DNA from: Nostoc sp. NIES-3756
GTDB taxonomy: Bacteria; Cyanobacteriota; Cyanobacteriia; Cyanobacteriales; Nostocaceae
NCBI RefSeq assembly: GCF_001548375.1
Contig: NZ_AP017295.1
Location: forward strand, 2,638,501-2,702,500
Length of the DNA: 64,000 nucleotides
Reading direction: 5' to 3'
Of the stretch, positions 27,875-36,639 are shown one piece after another. The notes under the pieces are model-generated. The model made no database searches and was not told the DNA's origin. It worked only from the letters and a program-made list of their open reading frames with translations. A program made the position numbers and the translations under genes. Position 1 is the first letter of the stretch, and every line of letters begins with the position of its first letter.

Positions 27875-29032
27875 TTAACTTCTACGCCTAACATCAGAGG
27901 CTTCTTTGAAAGCTTGGGAAATAGAATAGAAGGCTGGTTTAGGTTTCAGCTTCTTGTCGAAGGGAAGTGGACGTAAATAATGCTGATATTCGGGATTTTC
28001 TTTATATTTTTGTGGCATCCATTCAGGATAACGTAGCCAAGTGTGCCGGTCGGTAATACCCCATGTAATCACGGTTTTCACCCCCCCATCAAAGCACACA
28101 TCTAGAAACTGCTTGTAACTATTTGCTACCATTTTGTCGAGTTCTTCAATAGTCTCTGGAAAAGGTGTATCAATAACGATATCCAATTCTGTAACTACTG
28201 GTTCAACTTCCATATCTTTGAGCCGTTTTAAGACACTACTAAATCCTTTCTCATCAAAAGGATAGTTCTTAGAAAACCATAAATGAGACTGAAAACCAGC
28301 CCAGTCAATTTTTGCTCCGTTATTTTTGAGATATTCTATAGTCTTTAAAAATTGTTGAGACTTCCAACCGCCATTTTCAATACCGAAATCGTTGAGGCAT
28401 AATTTTTTAGTAGGATCAACACTAGCAGCAAGTAAAAATAAGTCTCGTAGTAGTTCTGGTTTAAAGCCTCTTTGCAAACCATAGGGGTTATCAGTTTCTT
28501 CTGGAGAATTAGCCATGACTTCATTAGCAACATCCCAAGACTTGAGAACTTTACTGTTTCGGTAATGTCCCATCACACCTTTAACATGGCGTTCTAGCAT
28601 TTTAAAAGTAGGAGGATAGGGAACCCAGTCTGGTCTTGCTGTGTGCCATAAAAGAGTATGACCGTGCATACGCATATTATTTTGTTCGCAGAATTTGGCA
28701 ATTAAATCTGCTAATTCAAAAGTAAATACTCCTGGTTTTGCTTCTGTTGCTGACCATTTTAATTCGCCATTTGGTGTAGCTATAGAACACTCACGAGCTA
28801 GTAATTTTGCATAGTCTGGCTCTTTTTGCAAAGCATCACTAGAAATTGCTGCACCATAAAGCATTCCTTTGGTAGTAGCTAATTGGCGTAAGGAAGGAGT
28901 AGTTTCATAGTTGGCGATCGCAGCATTTGTATTATCTTGCTCTCTCTTATCTTTATGTAAAAACCCCATTGCTAATAGAGTAGATAGGGTTGTGAATCCT
29001 GCTCTCTTTAAAAACTTTCTTCTATCAGACAT
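27875..29032 (-). CDS. Tat-exported GH10 endo-1,4-beta-xylanase-like glycosidase
   Basis: A 385-residue glycoside hydrolase family 10 protein. The N-terminus DRRKFLKRAGFTTL followed by a hydrophobic stretch is a twin-arginine signal. The GH10 barrel has GHTLLWHTARPDWV, the acid/base Glu in SWDVANEVMAN and the nucleophile Glu in PVVTELDIVI, plus TWGITDRHTW near the end, so both catalytic residues are present. It would cleave beta-1,4-xylan or a related backbone in the periplasm or outside. Cyanobacteria do not usually degrade xylan, and it faces a polysaccharide cluster, so trimming of the cell's own polymer is a plausible role (inference). Confidence 0.9.
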   Translation of the reverse strand: MSDRRKFLKRAGFTTLSTLLAMGFLHKDKREQDNTNAAIANYETTPSLRQLATTKGMLYGAAISSDALQKEPDYAKLLARECSIATPNGELKWSATEAKPGVFTFELADLIAKFCEQNNMRMHGHTLLWHTARPDWVPYPPTFKMLERHVKGVMGHYRNSKVLKSWDVANEVMANSPEETDNPYGLQRGFKPELLRDLFLLAASVDPTKKLCLNDFGIENGGWKSQQFLKTIEYLKNNGAKIDWAGFQSHLWFSKNYPFDEKGFSSVLKRLKDMEVEPVVTELDIVIDTPFPETIEELDKMVANSYKQFLDVCFDGGVKTVITWGITDRHTWLRYPEWMPQKYKENPEYQHYLRPLPFDKKLKPKPAFYSISQAFKEASDVRRRS

Positions 29033-29101
29033 AAATATACCTAAATATACCTAATAGGAAACATTGGTTTGATTATATTGGACATAAAAACTGAAGATTT
29101 T

Positions 29102-29148
29102 GAAGGTAGATACACTCATATAAAAAGTTTATCAGCATATCTACCTTC
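29102..29148. repeat. 11-bp perfect inverted repeat between pnkp and the GH10 gene
   Basis: GAAGGTAGATA (29102-29112) and TATCTACCTTC (29138-29148) are exact reverse complements with a 25-nt loop. On the minus strand it follows the pnkp stop and precedes the GH10 start, so it could end the RNA-repair transcript or structure the GH10 leader. Confidence 0.5.
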
Positions 29149-29178
29149 CGTGTTTTCTATTAATATTTAACTCTAAAA

Positions 29179-31770
29179 TTAAAGCCGAGGATCTACAGGT
29201 TCACTTTCTAAAGCCAAAATCCCAAATACACATTCATGTACGCGGCGTAAAGGCGCATGGCTAACAAATCGCTCTAGTGCTTCCACACCCAAGGCGAACT
29301 CTCGCATTGCCAAAGAACGCTTCAGGGATAACCCACGTTGGCGTAGACGTTGCAAGTTCTCCGGGGCTGAATATTCAGGGCCGTAGATAATTCGCAGATA
29401 TTCTTGTCCGCGACATTTCACCGCAGGTTGGACAATACCCCGACTTCCTTTGACAATGAACTGCATGGGTTTGACAACTATACCCTCACCACCATCTTTT
29501 GTCAGTCCCTCCCACCAGTGCGCCCCTTGGGCTTGGCTGCTGGGGTCGGTTAAATCTATCACCTTGTAAGCAGTGGGTATAAATAAAGCCGGGTCTGATA
29601 GGCAGATTTGGGCAATTTGTTCCATGTGCCAACGATGGTCTTTATCTACATGTACTGCTCCCTCTGTCGCTAGGATATGAAAGGGGGCTAGTTTTAAATC
29701 TGCAATGTCGGTGACATTCCAGCAGTAGTGACGGTATGCAGTGATGTATTGATTAGCCATCTCTGCACGTTGTTGATAGTGAGTGAGTTGGGTGGTGATA
29801 TTGACTTGGCGATCGCTTGCTTGTTGCAATAATTTTACAGCATCATTTAACCCTATACTTGCTGCCACGCCCACTGGTGCATACTGCCCGCGCAACAACC
29901 CCTGCGCCTTAGCCGACCAAGGCATGAGTTCACAATCCAAACACACCCAATCTGTATTAAATCTATCCCAAAAGCCACTTGCAGTTAGGGCAGTATTCAC
30001 TCGTGCTAATAGTTGCATTTCAAGTGTAGGCTCGTCAAAAAACTTCCTCCCTGTCCGGGTGTAGCAAATACCGATACCTTCATCCACCACACCAAACCGT
30101 TTCTCTGCTGCTGCTTCATCCCGACAAACAACCACAATAGCTCGTGAACCCATGTGCTTTTCTTCGCATACCACCTCTGTAATTTCTTGGCTTTGGTAGT
30201 AGGCGAAAGCTTGAGATGGGTGTTCCAAATATCCAGGAACTGAGGATGTCTCAACAGGCGACATGGTTGGGGGTAAGTAAATCAACCATTTGGGATTTGC
30301 TGCGAAACGGCTCATAATTTCTAAAGCTGCGATCGCATTTTCTTGCCGAATGGTGATATTTGGTTGGAATTTGGTATTGATGATGCGCTTACCCAACACA
30401 TCTTCGATATTGAGAACATCGTCAAATTCCTGTTGAGATGTACGAGTAAAGCTATTTTCTACTAAAGGTTTCGCAGGTTCGCAATATACACGCGCCGCCG
30501 GGACACTCACCAAGTCCTTTTCGGGATAACGCAGGGCGGTAAGTTTCCCACCAAACACACAACCCGTATCAATATCAATTGTATTATTTAACCATTCCGC
30601 CTCCGGGACGGGTGTATGTCCGTAGACTACCAGCGCCTCACCCCGATAATCTCCCGCCCAGTTATAACGGACTGGTAAGCCAAATTCGTCAATTTCCCCC
30701 GTACTTTCACCATATAGGGCAAACTCCCGCACCGCACCAGAACCCCGTCCCTGCATTTCCTGCTTCATCCCTGCGTGCGCTACCACCAAACGCCCATCAT
30801 CAAGTAGGTAGTGGCTGACTAGGGAATCTAAAAATTGGGTCAGTTCTTTAGTAAATGGTTCGCGGACTTCCTCTGGTAAGGCGGCGATTTCCTCAAGGGT
30901 TTGCTCTAACCCATGATTTACCTTAACATTCTTACCCCGTAGCTTCCGCAATAATTTGTTTTCATGATTACCAGGAACACAGATGGCTGTCCCGGCTGTT
31001 ACCATGTTTCGCACCAGCTTGACTGTATCAAGGATACGTGTACCTCTGTCTACTAAATCACCCAGAAAGACGGCTTTACGTCCTTCGGGGTGGTGGTAGG
31101 TGGGAGTGTTCCAAAGGGGAGGGGGAGATGAGGGAGATGAGGGAGTGGGAAGGATTTCGTAGCCTAATTGTTGGAGTAAGGTTTCTAGTTCGTCGCAACA
31201 GCCATGAATATCACCAATGATGTCAAAGGGGCCATGTTCGTGTTTTTTGTTGTTCCATAGGGGTTGGAGTTCGATTTCTACGTTAGCGATTTCTTCTGGT
31301 GATTTAAGGGTGTAGACGTAGCGGAAACCCTCTTTTTCCAAATCACGCAGAGAACGCCGCAACATTTGGGTGTGACGACGGACTACATGGGGGCCGAATT
31401 GACGGTCTTCCCTCTTTTGATTTCTTTCATGACATAATTCTTCTGGTAGGTCAAAAACTATGGCAACAGCAAAGCAATGATACTGTTTCGCCATTTGCAA
31501 AAAGGTCTTGCGGTCTTCTGGCTGGACATTGGTAGCATCTATTACTGTCAACTTACCTGCGGCTAGGCGCTTGGCTGTAATGTAGTGGAGAACATCAAAA
31601 GCATCCCCAGACGCAGACTGATTATTTTCATCGTTGGAAACTAACCCACGACAGAAATCAGAAGATATCACTTCAAATGGTTGAAAGTGCTGACGGGCAA
31701 ATGTCGATTTCCCCGCACCAGAAGCACCAATAAGGACAACTAAAGAAAGTTCAGGAATTGTCAATTTCAC
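29179..31770 (-). CDS. pnkp: Polynucleotide kinase-phosphatase-ligase of RNA repair
   Basis: The 863-residue protein heals and seals broken RNA. Module 1 is a 5'-OH kinase with P-loop GASGAGKST (about 15-23). Module 2 is a metallophosphatase removing 2',3'-cyclic phosphate, with GDIHGCCDE, FLGDLVDRG, GNHENKL and VAHAGM. Module 3 is an adenylyltransferase-like ligase with the nucleotidyl Lys in EEKHMGSRAIV (about 538). I chose the GTG at 31770: AGGAGG lies 7 nt before it and GTGA overlaps the upstream stop. A TTG six codons earlier is the other option. A Pro/Ser stretch (about 207-218) between the phosphatase motifs is encoded by CT-rich repeat DNA. It works with Hen1 (32561), as shown for the Anabaena variabilis enzymes. 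Confidence 0.93.
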   Translation of the reverse strand: MKLTIPELSLVVLIGASGAGKSTFARQHFQPFEVISSDFCRGLVSNDENNQSASGDAFDVLHYITAKRLAAGKLTVIDATNVQPEDRKTFLQMAKQYHCFAVAIVFDLPEELCHERNQKREDRQFGPHVVRRHTQMLRRSLRDLEKEGFRYVYTLKSPEEIANVEIELQPLWNNKKHEHGPFDIIGDIHGCCDELETLLQQLGYEILPTPSSPSSPPPLWNTPTYHHPEGRKAVFLGDLVDRGTRILDTVKLVRNMVTAGTAICVPGNHENKLLRKLRGKNVKVNHGLEQTLEEIAALPEEVREPFTKELTQFLDSLVSHYLLDDGRLVVAHAGMKQEMQGRGSGAVREFALYGESTGEIDEFGLPVRYNWAGDYRGEALVVYGHTPVPEAEWLNNTIDIDTGCVFGGKLTALRYPEKDLVSVPAARVYCEPAKPLVENSFTRTSQQEFDDVLNIEDVLGKRIINTKFQPNITIRQENAIAALEIMSRFAANPKWLIYLPPTMSPVETSSVPGYLEHPSQAFAYYQSQEITEVVCEEKHMGSRAIVVVCRDEAAAEKRFGVVDEGIGICYTRTGRKFFDEPTLEMQLLARVNTALTASGFWDRFNTDWVCLDCELMPWSAKAQGLLRGQYAPVGVAASIGLNDAVKLLQQASDRQVNITTQLTHYQQRAEMANQYITAYRHYCWNVTDIADLKLAPFHILATEGAVHVDKDHRWHMEQIAQICLSDPALFIPTAYKVIDLTDPSSQAQGAHWWEGLTKDGGEGIVVKPMQFIVKGSRGIVQPAVKCRGQEYLRIIYGPEYSAPENLQRLRQRGLSLKRSLAMREFALGVEALERFVSHAPLRRVHECVFGILALESEPVDPRL

Positions 31771-32564
31771 TGGTTTACCTCCTGGCAATTATTAATAGCT
31801 GTTTCCAGCAAATTACTATTTCCTGTCCACCACTGTTGCAACTTTATCAATGCTGGATAAAGTCTTGAATCTGCCATTTCTGCTGCTGCTTCAACAGCCA
31901 GTATCCCAACATAGTCAGACGATAATTCTTCTACGAGGCGAGTTAATATACGTGAGTCCTTTCTTTTCGCTAAACCAACTAAGGCTTCCCCATATATTCC
32001 ATAATTATTTTCGACATTCTCATTCAAAAACCGTTGATAAAGAGCTTCTCTAATAGCTGGCGTATCAGTTTCAATTTGCGAACCCAATCCAAAAGTTGCC
32101 CAATTTCGTACTTCATCATCCTCCTCTGTAGACAACTCAATGAGAGTATTAATTGCTAATTCCTCTTCATATCCTAAAAGAGCAAAGACAACTCCATGAC
32201 GTACAGATGAATTAGGTTTTTTTTTCTGATTAATTATTGAGGAAATTGCTCTACCATCGCGCAGATGTCCCAAAGCAAATCCAATTGAACTGAGAACATC
32301 AGTATTTTGCTCATGCTTTAATAAATTTAATAATATTGTTAAAGATTCATCAGGAAAATTTCGCTGGGGGATTCCTAGTTGACCTAATATAGTAGCTCCT
32401 AATTCTCTTTCTTTTGGGTTTTGACTATTGCATAAATTGGATGCAGCCGTCAAGACTTCTTGATTAGCACGATATTGTAAACTCCAAACAGCATCTTCAT
32501 CTTCTTCGGTTAACGCTAATTGTATTAGTTCTCTAGTTGACCGAGGGTCGTTTTGCAAACTCAC
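31767..32564 (-). CDS. HEAT-repeat protein encoded between hen1 and pnkp
   Basis: A 265-residue all-helical protein with about six HEAT repeats. Examples are RELGATILGQLGIP, LSSIGFALGHLRDGRAIS, SVRHGVVFALLGYEEELA and EVRNWATFGLGSQIETDT, spaced roughly 30-35 residues apart. There is no signal peptide and no catalytic motif, so it is likely a cytoplasmic scaffold or nucleic-acid/protein binder. Its ATG overlaps the hen1 stop by 4 bp (32561-32564) and its TGA overlaps the pnkp GTG by 4 bp (31767-31770), so its synthesis is tied to both repair enzymes. A role in the Pnkp/Hen1 complex or in recognising damaged RNA is inference from position. Confidence 0.8.
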   Translation of the reverse strand: MSLQNDPRSTRELIQLALTEEDEDAVWSLQYRANQEVLTAASNLCNSQNPKERELGATILGQLGIPQRNFPDESLTILLNLLKHEQNTDVLSSIGFALGHLRDGRAISSIINQKKKPNSSVRHGVVFALLGYEEELAINTLIELSTEEDDEVRNWATFGLGSQIETDTPAIREALYQRFLNENVENNYGIYGEALVGLAKRKDSRILTRLVEELSSDYVGILAVEAAAEMADSRLYPALIKLQQWWTGNSNLLETAINNCQEVNQ

Positions 32565-33943
32565 CTTGTAAATACCCCCATTTGTGTTGGTGAACCTATT
32601 TCTGGGTCTTCTTCTCCTATTGATTGAAACTGCACATTATAACCAAAGCGTTCTGTAATTTTATTCGCCCAGATTTGAAATTGCGATCGCGTCCATTCAA
32701 ACCTATGATCCTTATGTCGCAGTTTACCCGCAGGTAAGTTAGCAAATTTGACGTTATATTCAATATTTGGTGTGGTAACAATCACCGTTTTTGGTCGAGA
32801 AAATTCAAATAAAACCCGCTCAAATGCTCCCAAACGGGGTAAATCAAGGTGTTCAATTACCTCAATTACTGTAGCTACATCATAACCATGAAAGCGTTTA
32901 TCTTGATAAGTCAAAGCGCTTTGAATTAATTGCAAACGTTCCCATTGATTACGAGGAAGGCGCAAGCGGTCTAATCTTTCTTGAGCAATTTCTAATGACC
33001 TGTAGGAAACATCTACACCTGTAATTTGCTCGAAAAAAGCATCATTCAAGAGTATTTTTAATAAATTTCCTTGACCACAACCTAAATCAATTACACGCCT
33101 AGCATTACTATGTTTTAACGCAGCAACCACTGCATTCATACGCTGTTGATTAAGGCTAATTGGCTTTTCTATAGCCGCTTCTTCCTCAGCGTGGGTTTCT
33201 TCCACACTATCAGGGTCGGGGTTATCTTCCTCTGCTAACTGTGCTAAAGCTGTACGAGTTAGACGGTGTTGTCTTTTGAGGTAACGGCGGGTAATTTGTT
33301 CTCGCGCTGGGTGTTGTGATAACCAACCCTCACCATGACGCAGTAATTTTTCGATTTCTTCTTCGTTTACCCAGTAGTGCTTATCATCATCTAACACGGG
33401 AATAAGGACGTAGAGATGACTTAACAAATCACTCAAGGTTATGGTGTGGTGGAGTTCCACTGTAAAATAGCGACTGTCACCCCAATCTGGAAATTTTTCA
33501 TCTAAAACATGACCTTGAGCTTTGACAGTGTAACCCAGAGGCTCAAATAATTGTCGCAGAAAACCTTCACCACCACGACAGGGTAAAACTGACAGTTTCG
33601 CTATCAAAGGTAGAGGCGTTTGTGCTAATTCTGGTCGGTCTTTGCTGCGTCCACCTAAAGCTGTACTAAATACTTGCGCGATCGCAACACTCATAAAAGA
33701 TGATGCCACATAAGGGCGATCGCTTACATACTGTGCCAACGTCGCACCCTTCCCCCGCACCAACTTCACCGGGTCAACATCCAACAACAGCGCCGCCGTA
33801 CAACGTTCGTCATTCGCTTCCGGGTAAAAAACGTGCGCCTTTCCATAAGACAGCGAAAACGAATGAAAACGGTCTGGGTGTTTATGTAGTAGGTAGCCTA
33901 ACTCTGTCGCTGGGGAGTGGGTGGTGGTGATGGTAAGCAGCAT
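32561..33943 (-). CDS. hen1: Bacterial Hen1, 3'-terminal RNA ribose 2'-O-methyltransferase
   Basis: A 460-residue Hen1. The N-terminal half (about 1-240) is the bacterial-specific domain that contacts the Pnkp ligase module; an acidic linker (EEDNPDPDSVEETHAEEEA) follows. The C-terminal methyltransferase has the SAM-binding RRVIDLGCGQGNLLKILL (about 277-295) and the metal-binding EVIEHL and RHKDHRFEWTR blocks expected for Hen1. It methylates the 2'-OH at the 3' end of a healed break before ligation, so that the repaired RNA resists repeated cleavage. First gene of the hen1 - HEAT - pnkp operon. Confidence 0.93.
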   Translation of the reverse strand: MLLTITTTHSPATELGYLLHKHPDRFHSFSLSYGKAHVFYPEANDERCTAALLLDVDPVKLVRGKGATLAQYVSDRPYVASSFMSVAIAQVFSTALGGRSKDRPELAQTPLPLIAKLSVLPCRGGEGFLRQLFEPLGYTVKAQGHVLDEKFPDWGDSRYFTVELHHTITLSDLLSHLYVLIPVLDDDKHYWVNEEEIEKLLRHGEGWLSQHPAREQITRRYLKRQHRLTRTALAQLAEEDNPDPDSVEETHAEEEAAIEKPISLNQQRMNAVVAALKHSNARRVIDLGCGQGNLLKILLNDAFFEQITGVDVSYRSLEIAQERLDRLRLPRNQWERLQLIQSALTYQDKRFHGYDVATVIEVIEHLDLPRLGAFERVLFEFSRPKTVIVTTPNIEYNVKFANLPAGKLRHKDHRFEWTRSQFQIWANKITERFGYNVQFQSIGEEDPEIGSPTQMGVFTR

Positions 33944-34107
33944 TCACTTATATCAGTGTCAGTGATTAGTTAATGAATACTGCTCCAAGGTAAGAGATTA
34001 CGGAAAATTTGTCATTCGTAATTCGTAATTTATCCAGGTAAAGGGACAAATAGTACCGTATAAATTCGTAGTTTTGTAAAATTAATAGTTAAACAAATAA
34101 GATTTAT

Positions 34108-34362
34108 ATGCCGTTACAACTAAAAATAGATTACCCAGAAACATTACCAGATGCCTTACAAAAGACACGTGAAAAATTTTAACAAGAAGCTAAATGGGCA
34201 ATGGTAGTAAAATTATTTGAAATGAAACGTATATCTTCAGGTATGGCGGCTGAATTAGTTGGCACAGATAGAGTTTCTTTTTTACTAAACCTGCATCATT
34301 ATGGTGTAGCCATGATTCATTTAACAGAAGATGAACTTCTGACTGATTTAGAAAATGCCTAA
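34108..34362 (+). pseudogene. UPF0175 (antitoxin-like) gene with an in-frame stop
   Basis: An 84-codon frame that reads MPLQLKIDYPETLPDAL at the start and QEAKWAMVVKLFEMKRISSG in the middle, then AAELVGTDRVSFLLNLHHYG, the helix-turn-helix of UPF0175. Codon 25 (34180-34182) is TAA where the family usually has Glu (FEQEA); a single G-to-T change explains it. Reinitiation at ATG 34201 would give a 53-residue C-terminal piece. UPF0175 proteins usually pair with a DUF3368 PIN toxin; none is present here. It lies in the 494-bp gap after the hen1 start, with no other gene there. Confidence 0.75.
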
Positions 34363-34437
34363 AATTGATACAGTTTCTTGATAAAGATGCCCTTTATTTT
34401 TCACTGTAGAGACGTTGCATACAACGTCTCTACCTGA

Positions 34438-36087
34438 TTAGCGAGTAAGCTGGAGAAAAACGCCACCCTTTAAAGTTCCCGCCTCATCACCGTAACTACT
34501 GAAGGTAAGCGATCGCAAATTTTCAAAGAATGGTTTCCCTACTACTTCTATTAGCTTCAGTACGGGTATTTGCTGTTCTACTAAATTCTGGCTTTTTGTC
34601 CAATCTACATATATATAACCTTGGTTTGGTTGAGGAATGGCAGCAATACTATCTTGAAAATTACGATTGTTACTGAAAGATTTATCTTTGTTGTTCACAA
34701 CTTCGTAGATGGTTTCTAAGTCAGAGGCAAAAAATTCGTAATTTCCTAAAGTTGTATGTACTCCTTTTACCTTTGCTTCTACAGTAAATGATGGGTTGTT
34801 TTTACTGTCAGTTTTTGCTGTGGTTAATTCTGTCCAGGCGGCGACTTTTTGCTTATCTAAAGTTATTGTATTAGTGCTGAGTCCACTAGAAGATGCGATC
34901 GCATCTAAACGTGCAATTCCTTCTGGTACACTTTCTACTTTCTCCGTCACAAAAATCCAGTCAGGGTTTGCTTGTCCAACACGGGGAACTAATGCAAGCG
35001 CATATTCTCCTTGTACCCAGCTAAACACATCTTGCTTTAAATCGATACCCTGTTGACTCTGCACATCTGCTAAGGGTTGCACTAATCTAGCCATTAAATC
35101 TGTTCCTGAACCGGAGATGGCTGTTTTTGCTTGTGACCAAAGTTTGGCTAAACCCCCGTTACCCAAATTATCTAAATGGGAACCGGAAATGACTAAACCT
35201 GCTGATGTGGGAATATATTGTAGTGCGCCTACAGGTTTGCTTAACTGGGAAGATGTTGGCTCAATTTCCAAATTAGTCAGAAAGTTAGTCTCTGCCAAAA
35301 TTCCTTTAGAATTTAAGGTGAGGGCGACAATTTCACTATCATAGGTTGGTTGGGGTAAATTCAACCCTTGCCATTGTGCAACCAAAGGAAGATTGAGAAA
35401 AGCCGCAGCCACAGAACCTTTAGGTAACTGTTGAGTAGCTTTTTGGTATTGGGGAGAACTCAACAAGTTTAAGTCAGGAGCCTGGACATTATTAATTGCA
35501 TCACGTAAAACTTTAGGATTATTGGCGAATAGGACAAAGCCATCTACCACCGCACCTGCTAGAGAATCAGACTCCGCTAAGGAACTATCGTAAATAATTT
35601 TTGCACCTTCAAATTCCTCAGTCTCTAAGTTTGCTCCCGCTAACACCCGTTTGGAAAACAATAACTGGAGAAACTCCTGACTTTTCTGCGGTTTATCCGT
35701 TGCTAACGCCATGAGATATCCTGGTTGTTTCCCGTTTTCCGGGTCACGGTCGATATCTAAGGTAGTAACAGCCAGTGTAATTTCATCTTTAAGCCAAGGT
35801 TGAATATCTTGCTTATAATCTATGCCACTCTTAGTCAACAAGCTGTTTTTGAGTTTAGATAGTTCTCCCGAACTGTCGAAAGATTCCAACCGATCTGGAT
35901 TTACTAAAAGTGAAACCGTCACCGGAGCCAATTTCGACACAAATACAGCCGCGCTAGATTGAGAAGTAGACGCAACCAGATTAACAGGACTTTTAGCAAA
36001 GAACCAATAAAAGCTGGCGATCGCCGCTACAATTAATGCGATCGCCCCAGCAATAACAAAACCAGATAATGAGCGTTGTGTAGTCAT
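34438..36087 (-). CDS. DUF3352 domain protein
   Basis: A 549-residue protein with one N-terminal membrane anchor (FVIAGAIALIVAAIASFYWFF, about 10-30). A large soluble part follows, rich in repeated domain features such as SVAAAFLNLPLVAQW and GYIYVDWTKSQNLVEQ. It matches the cyanobacterial DUF3352 family in length and organisation. The function is unknown. The start codon lies in a heptamer repeat array (36085-36148), so no ordinary ribosome-binding site is visible before ATGACTACACAACGC. Confidence 0.75.
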   Translation of the reverse strand: MTTQRSLSGFVIAGAIALIVAAIASFYWFFAKSPVNLVASTSQSSAAVFVSKLAPVTVSLLVNPDRLESFDSSGELSKLKNSLLTKSGIDYKQDIQPWLKDEITLAVTTLDIDRDPENGKQPGYLMALATDKPQKSQEFLQLLFSKRVLAGANLETEEFEGAKIIYDSSLAESDSLAGAVVDGFVLFANNPKVLRDAINNVQAPDLNLLSSPQYQKATQQLPKGSVAAAFLNLPLVAQWQGLNLPQPTYDSEIVALTLNSKGILAETNFLTNLEIEPTSSQLSKPVGALQYIPTSAGLVISGSHLDNLGNGGLAKLWSQAKTAISGSGTDLMARLVQPLADVQSQQGIDLKQDVFSWVQGEYALALVPRVGQANPDWIFVTEKVESVPEGIARLDAIASSSGLSTNTITLDKQKVAAWTELTTAKTDSKNNPSFTVEAKVKGVHTTLGNYEFFASDLETIYEVVNNKDKSFSNNRNFQDSIAAIPQPNQGYIYVDWTKSQNLVEQQIPVLKLIEVVGKPFFENLRSLTFSSYGDEAGTLKGGVFLQLTR

Positions 36088-36148
36088 TAGTTATTAGTCA
36101 TTAGTCATTAGTCATTAGTCATTAGTCCATAGTCATTAGTCCATAGTT
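36085..36148. repeat. STRR: tandem heptamer array
   Basis: Nine head-to-tail heptamers, ATTAGTT, five ATTAGTC, CATAGTC, ATTAGTC and CATAGTT, from 36086 to 36148. This is the short tandemly repeated repetitive sequence typical of heterocystous cyanobacteria. The first repeat contains the start codon of the minus-strand DUF3352 gene. Confidence 0.9.
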
Positions 36149-36171
36149 TTTTCTACTTCCCCATCTCCCCC

Positions 36172-36215
36172 CACTCCCGGTTGGTGAGCGTAGCCGAACC
36201 ACATCCTCCTCATCT
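36172..36215. repeat. Dispersed repeat GGTTGGTGAGCG...CGAACCAC
   Basis: A spacer element with the core GGTTGGTGAGCGTAGCCGAA followed by CCAC, flanked by CT-rich DNA. A diverged copy of the same element lies inside pbpC at 61789-61850. Confidence 0.6.
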
Positions 36216-36279
36216 CCCCCTCTCCACTCCTGCCGTTTTCTGCCAACATAAATAATATAGGATTGATCATATAAACCAC

Positions 36280-36639
36280 ATGACAGGCAATACTTCTGGG
36301 CAACAGATTACTCAAATTAGTGTAAATGAATTAGCTCAACGTCTGGCTAATAAAGATGCAAATATTCAGTTTATAGATGTACGCGAACCACAAGAATTAG
36401 CGATCGCGCAAATTGATGGCTTTGTCAATCTACCTTTGAGTGAATATGCTCAGTGGTCAGAACAAGTTCCCGCTATGTTCGATCCACAAGCGGAAACTTT
36501 GGTCTTGTGTCACCACGGAGTCCGTTCGGCTCAGATGTGTCAGTGGTTAGTATCGCAGGGATTTACTAATGTCAAAAATATTGCTGGTGGTATTGATGCC
36601 TACTCTATGCGAGTTGACTCCTCAATTCCCCAGTATTAA
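36280..36639 (+). CDS. Rhodanese-like domain protein
   Basis: A 119-residue single-domain rhodanese. It has the N-terminal IQFIDVREPQELAIAQIDG strand-turn, the catalytic Cys in LVLCHHGVRSAQM and the C-terminal NVKNIAGGIDAYS. The active-site loop CHHGVRS is intact, so sulfur transfer or a related cysteine chemistry is possible. The substrate is unknown. It stands as its own unit between a repeat-rich spacer and a hairpin at 36668. Confidence 0.88.
   Translation: MTGNTSGQQITQISVNELAQRLANKDANIQFIDVREPQELAIAQIDGFVNLPLSEYAQWSEQVPAMFDPQAETLVLCHHGVRSAQMCQWLVSQGFTNVKNIAGGIDAYSMRVDSSIPQY

Noticed and set aside
36085..36148. Heptamer array as a possible CRISPR
   Set aside because: Repeats are 7 bp with no spacers; this is STRR, not CRISPR.
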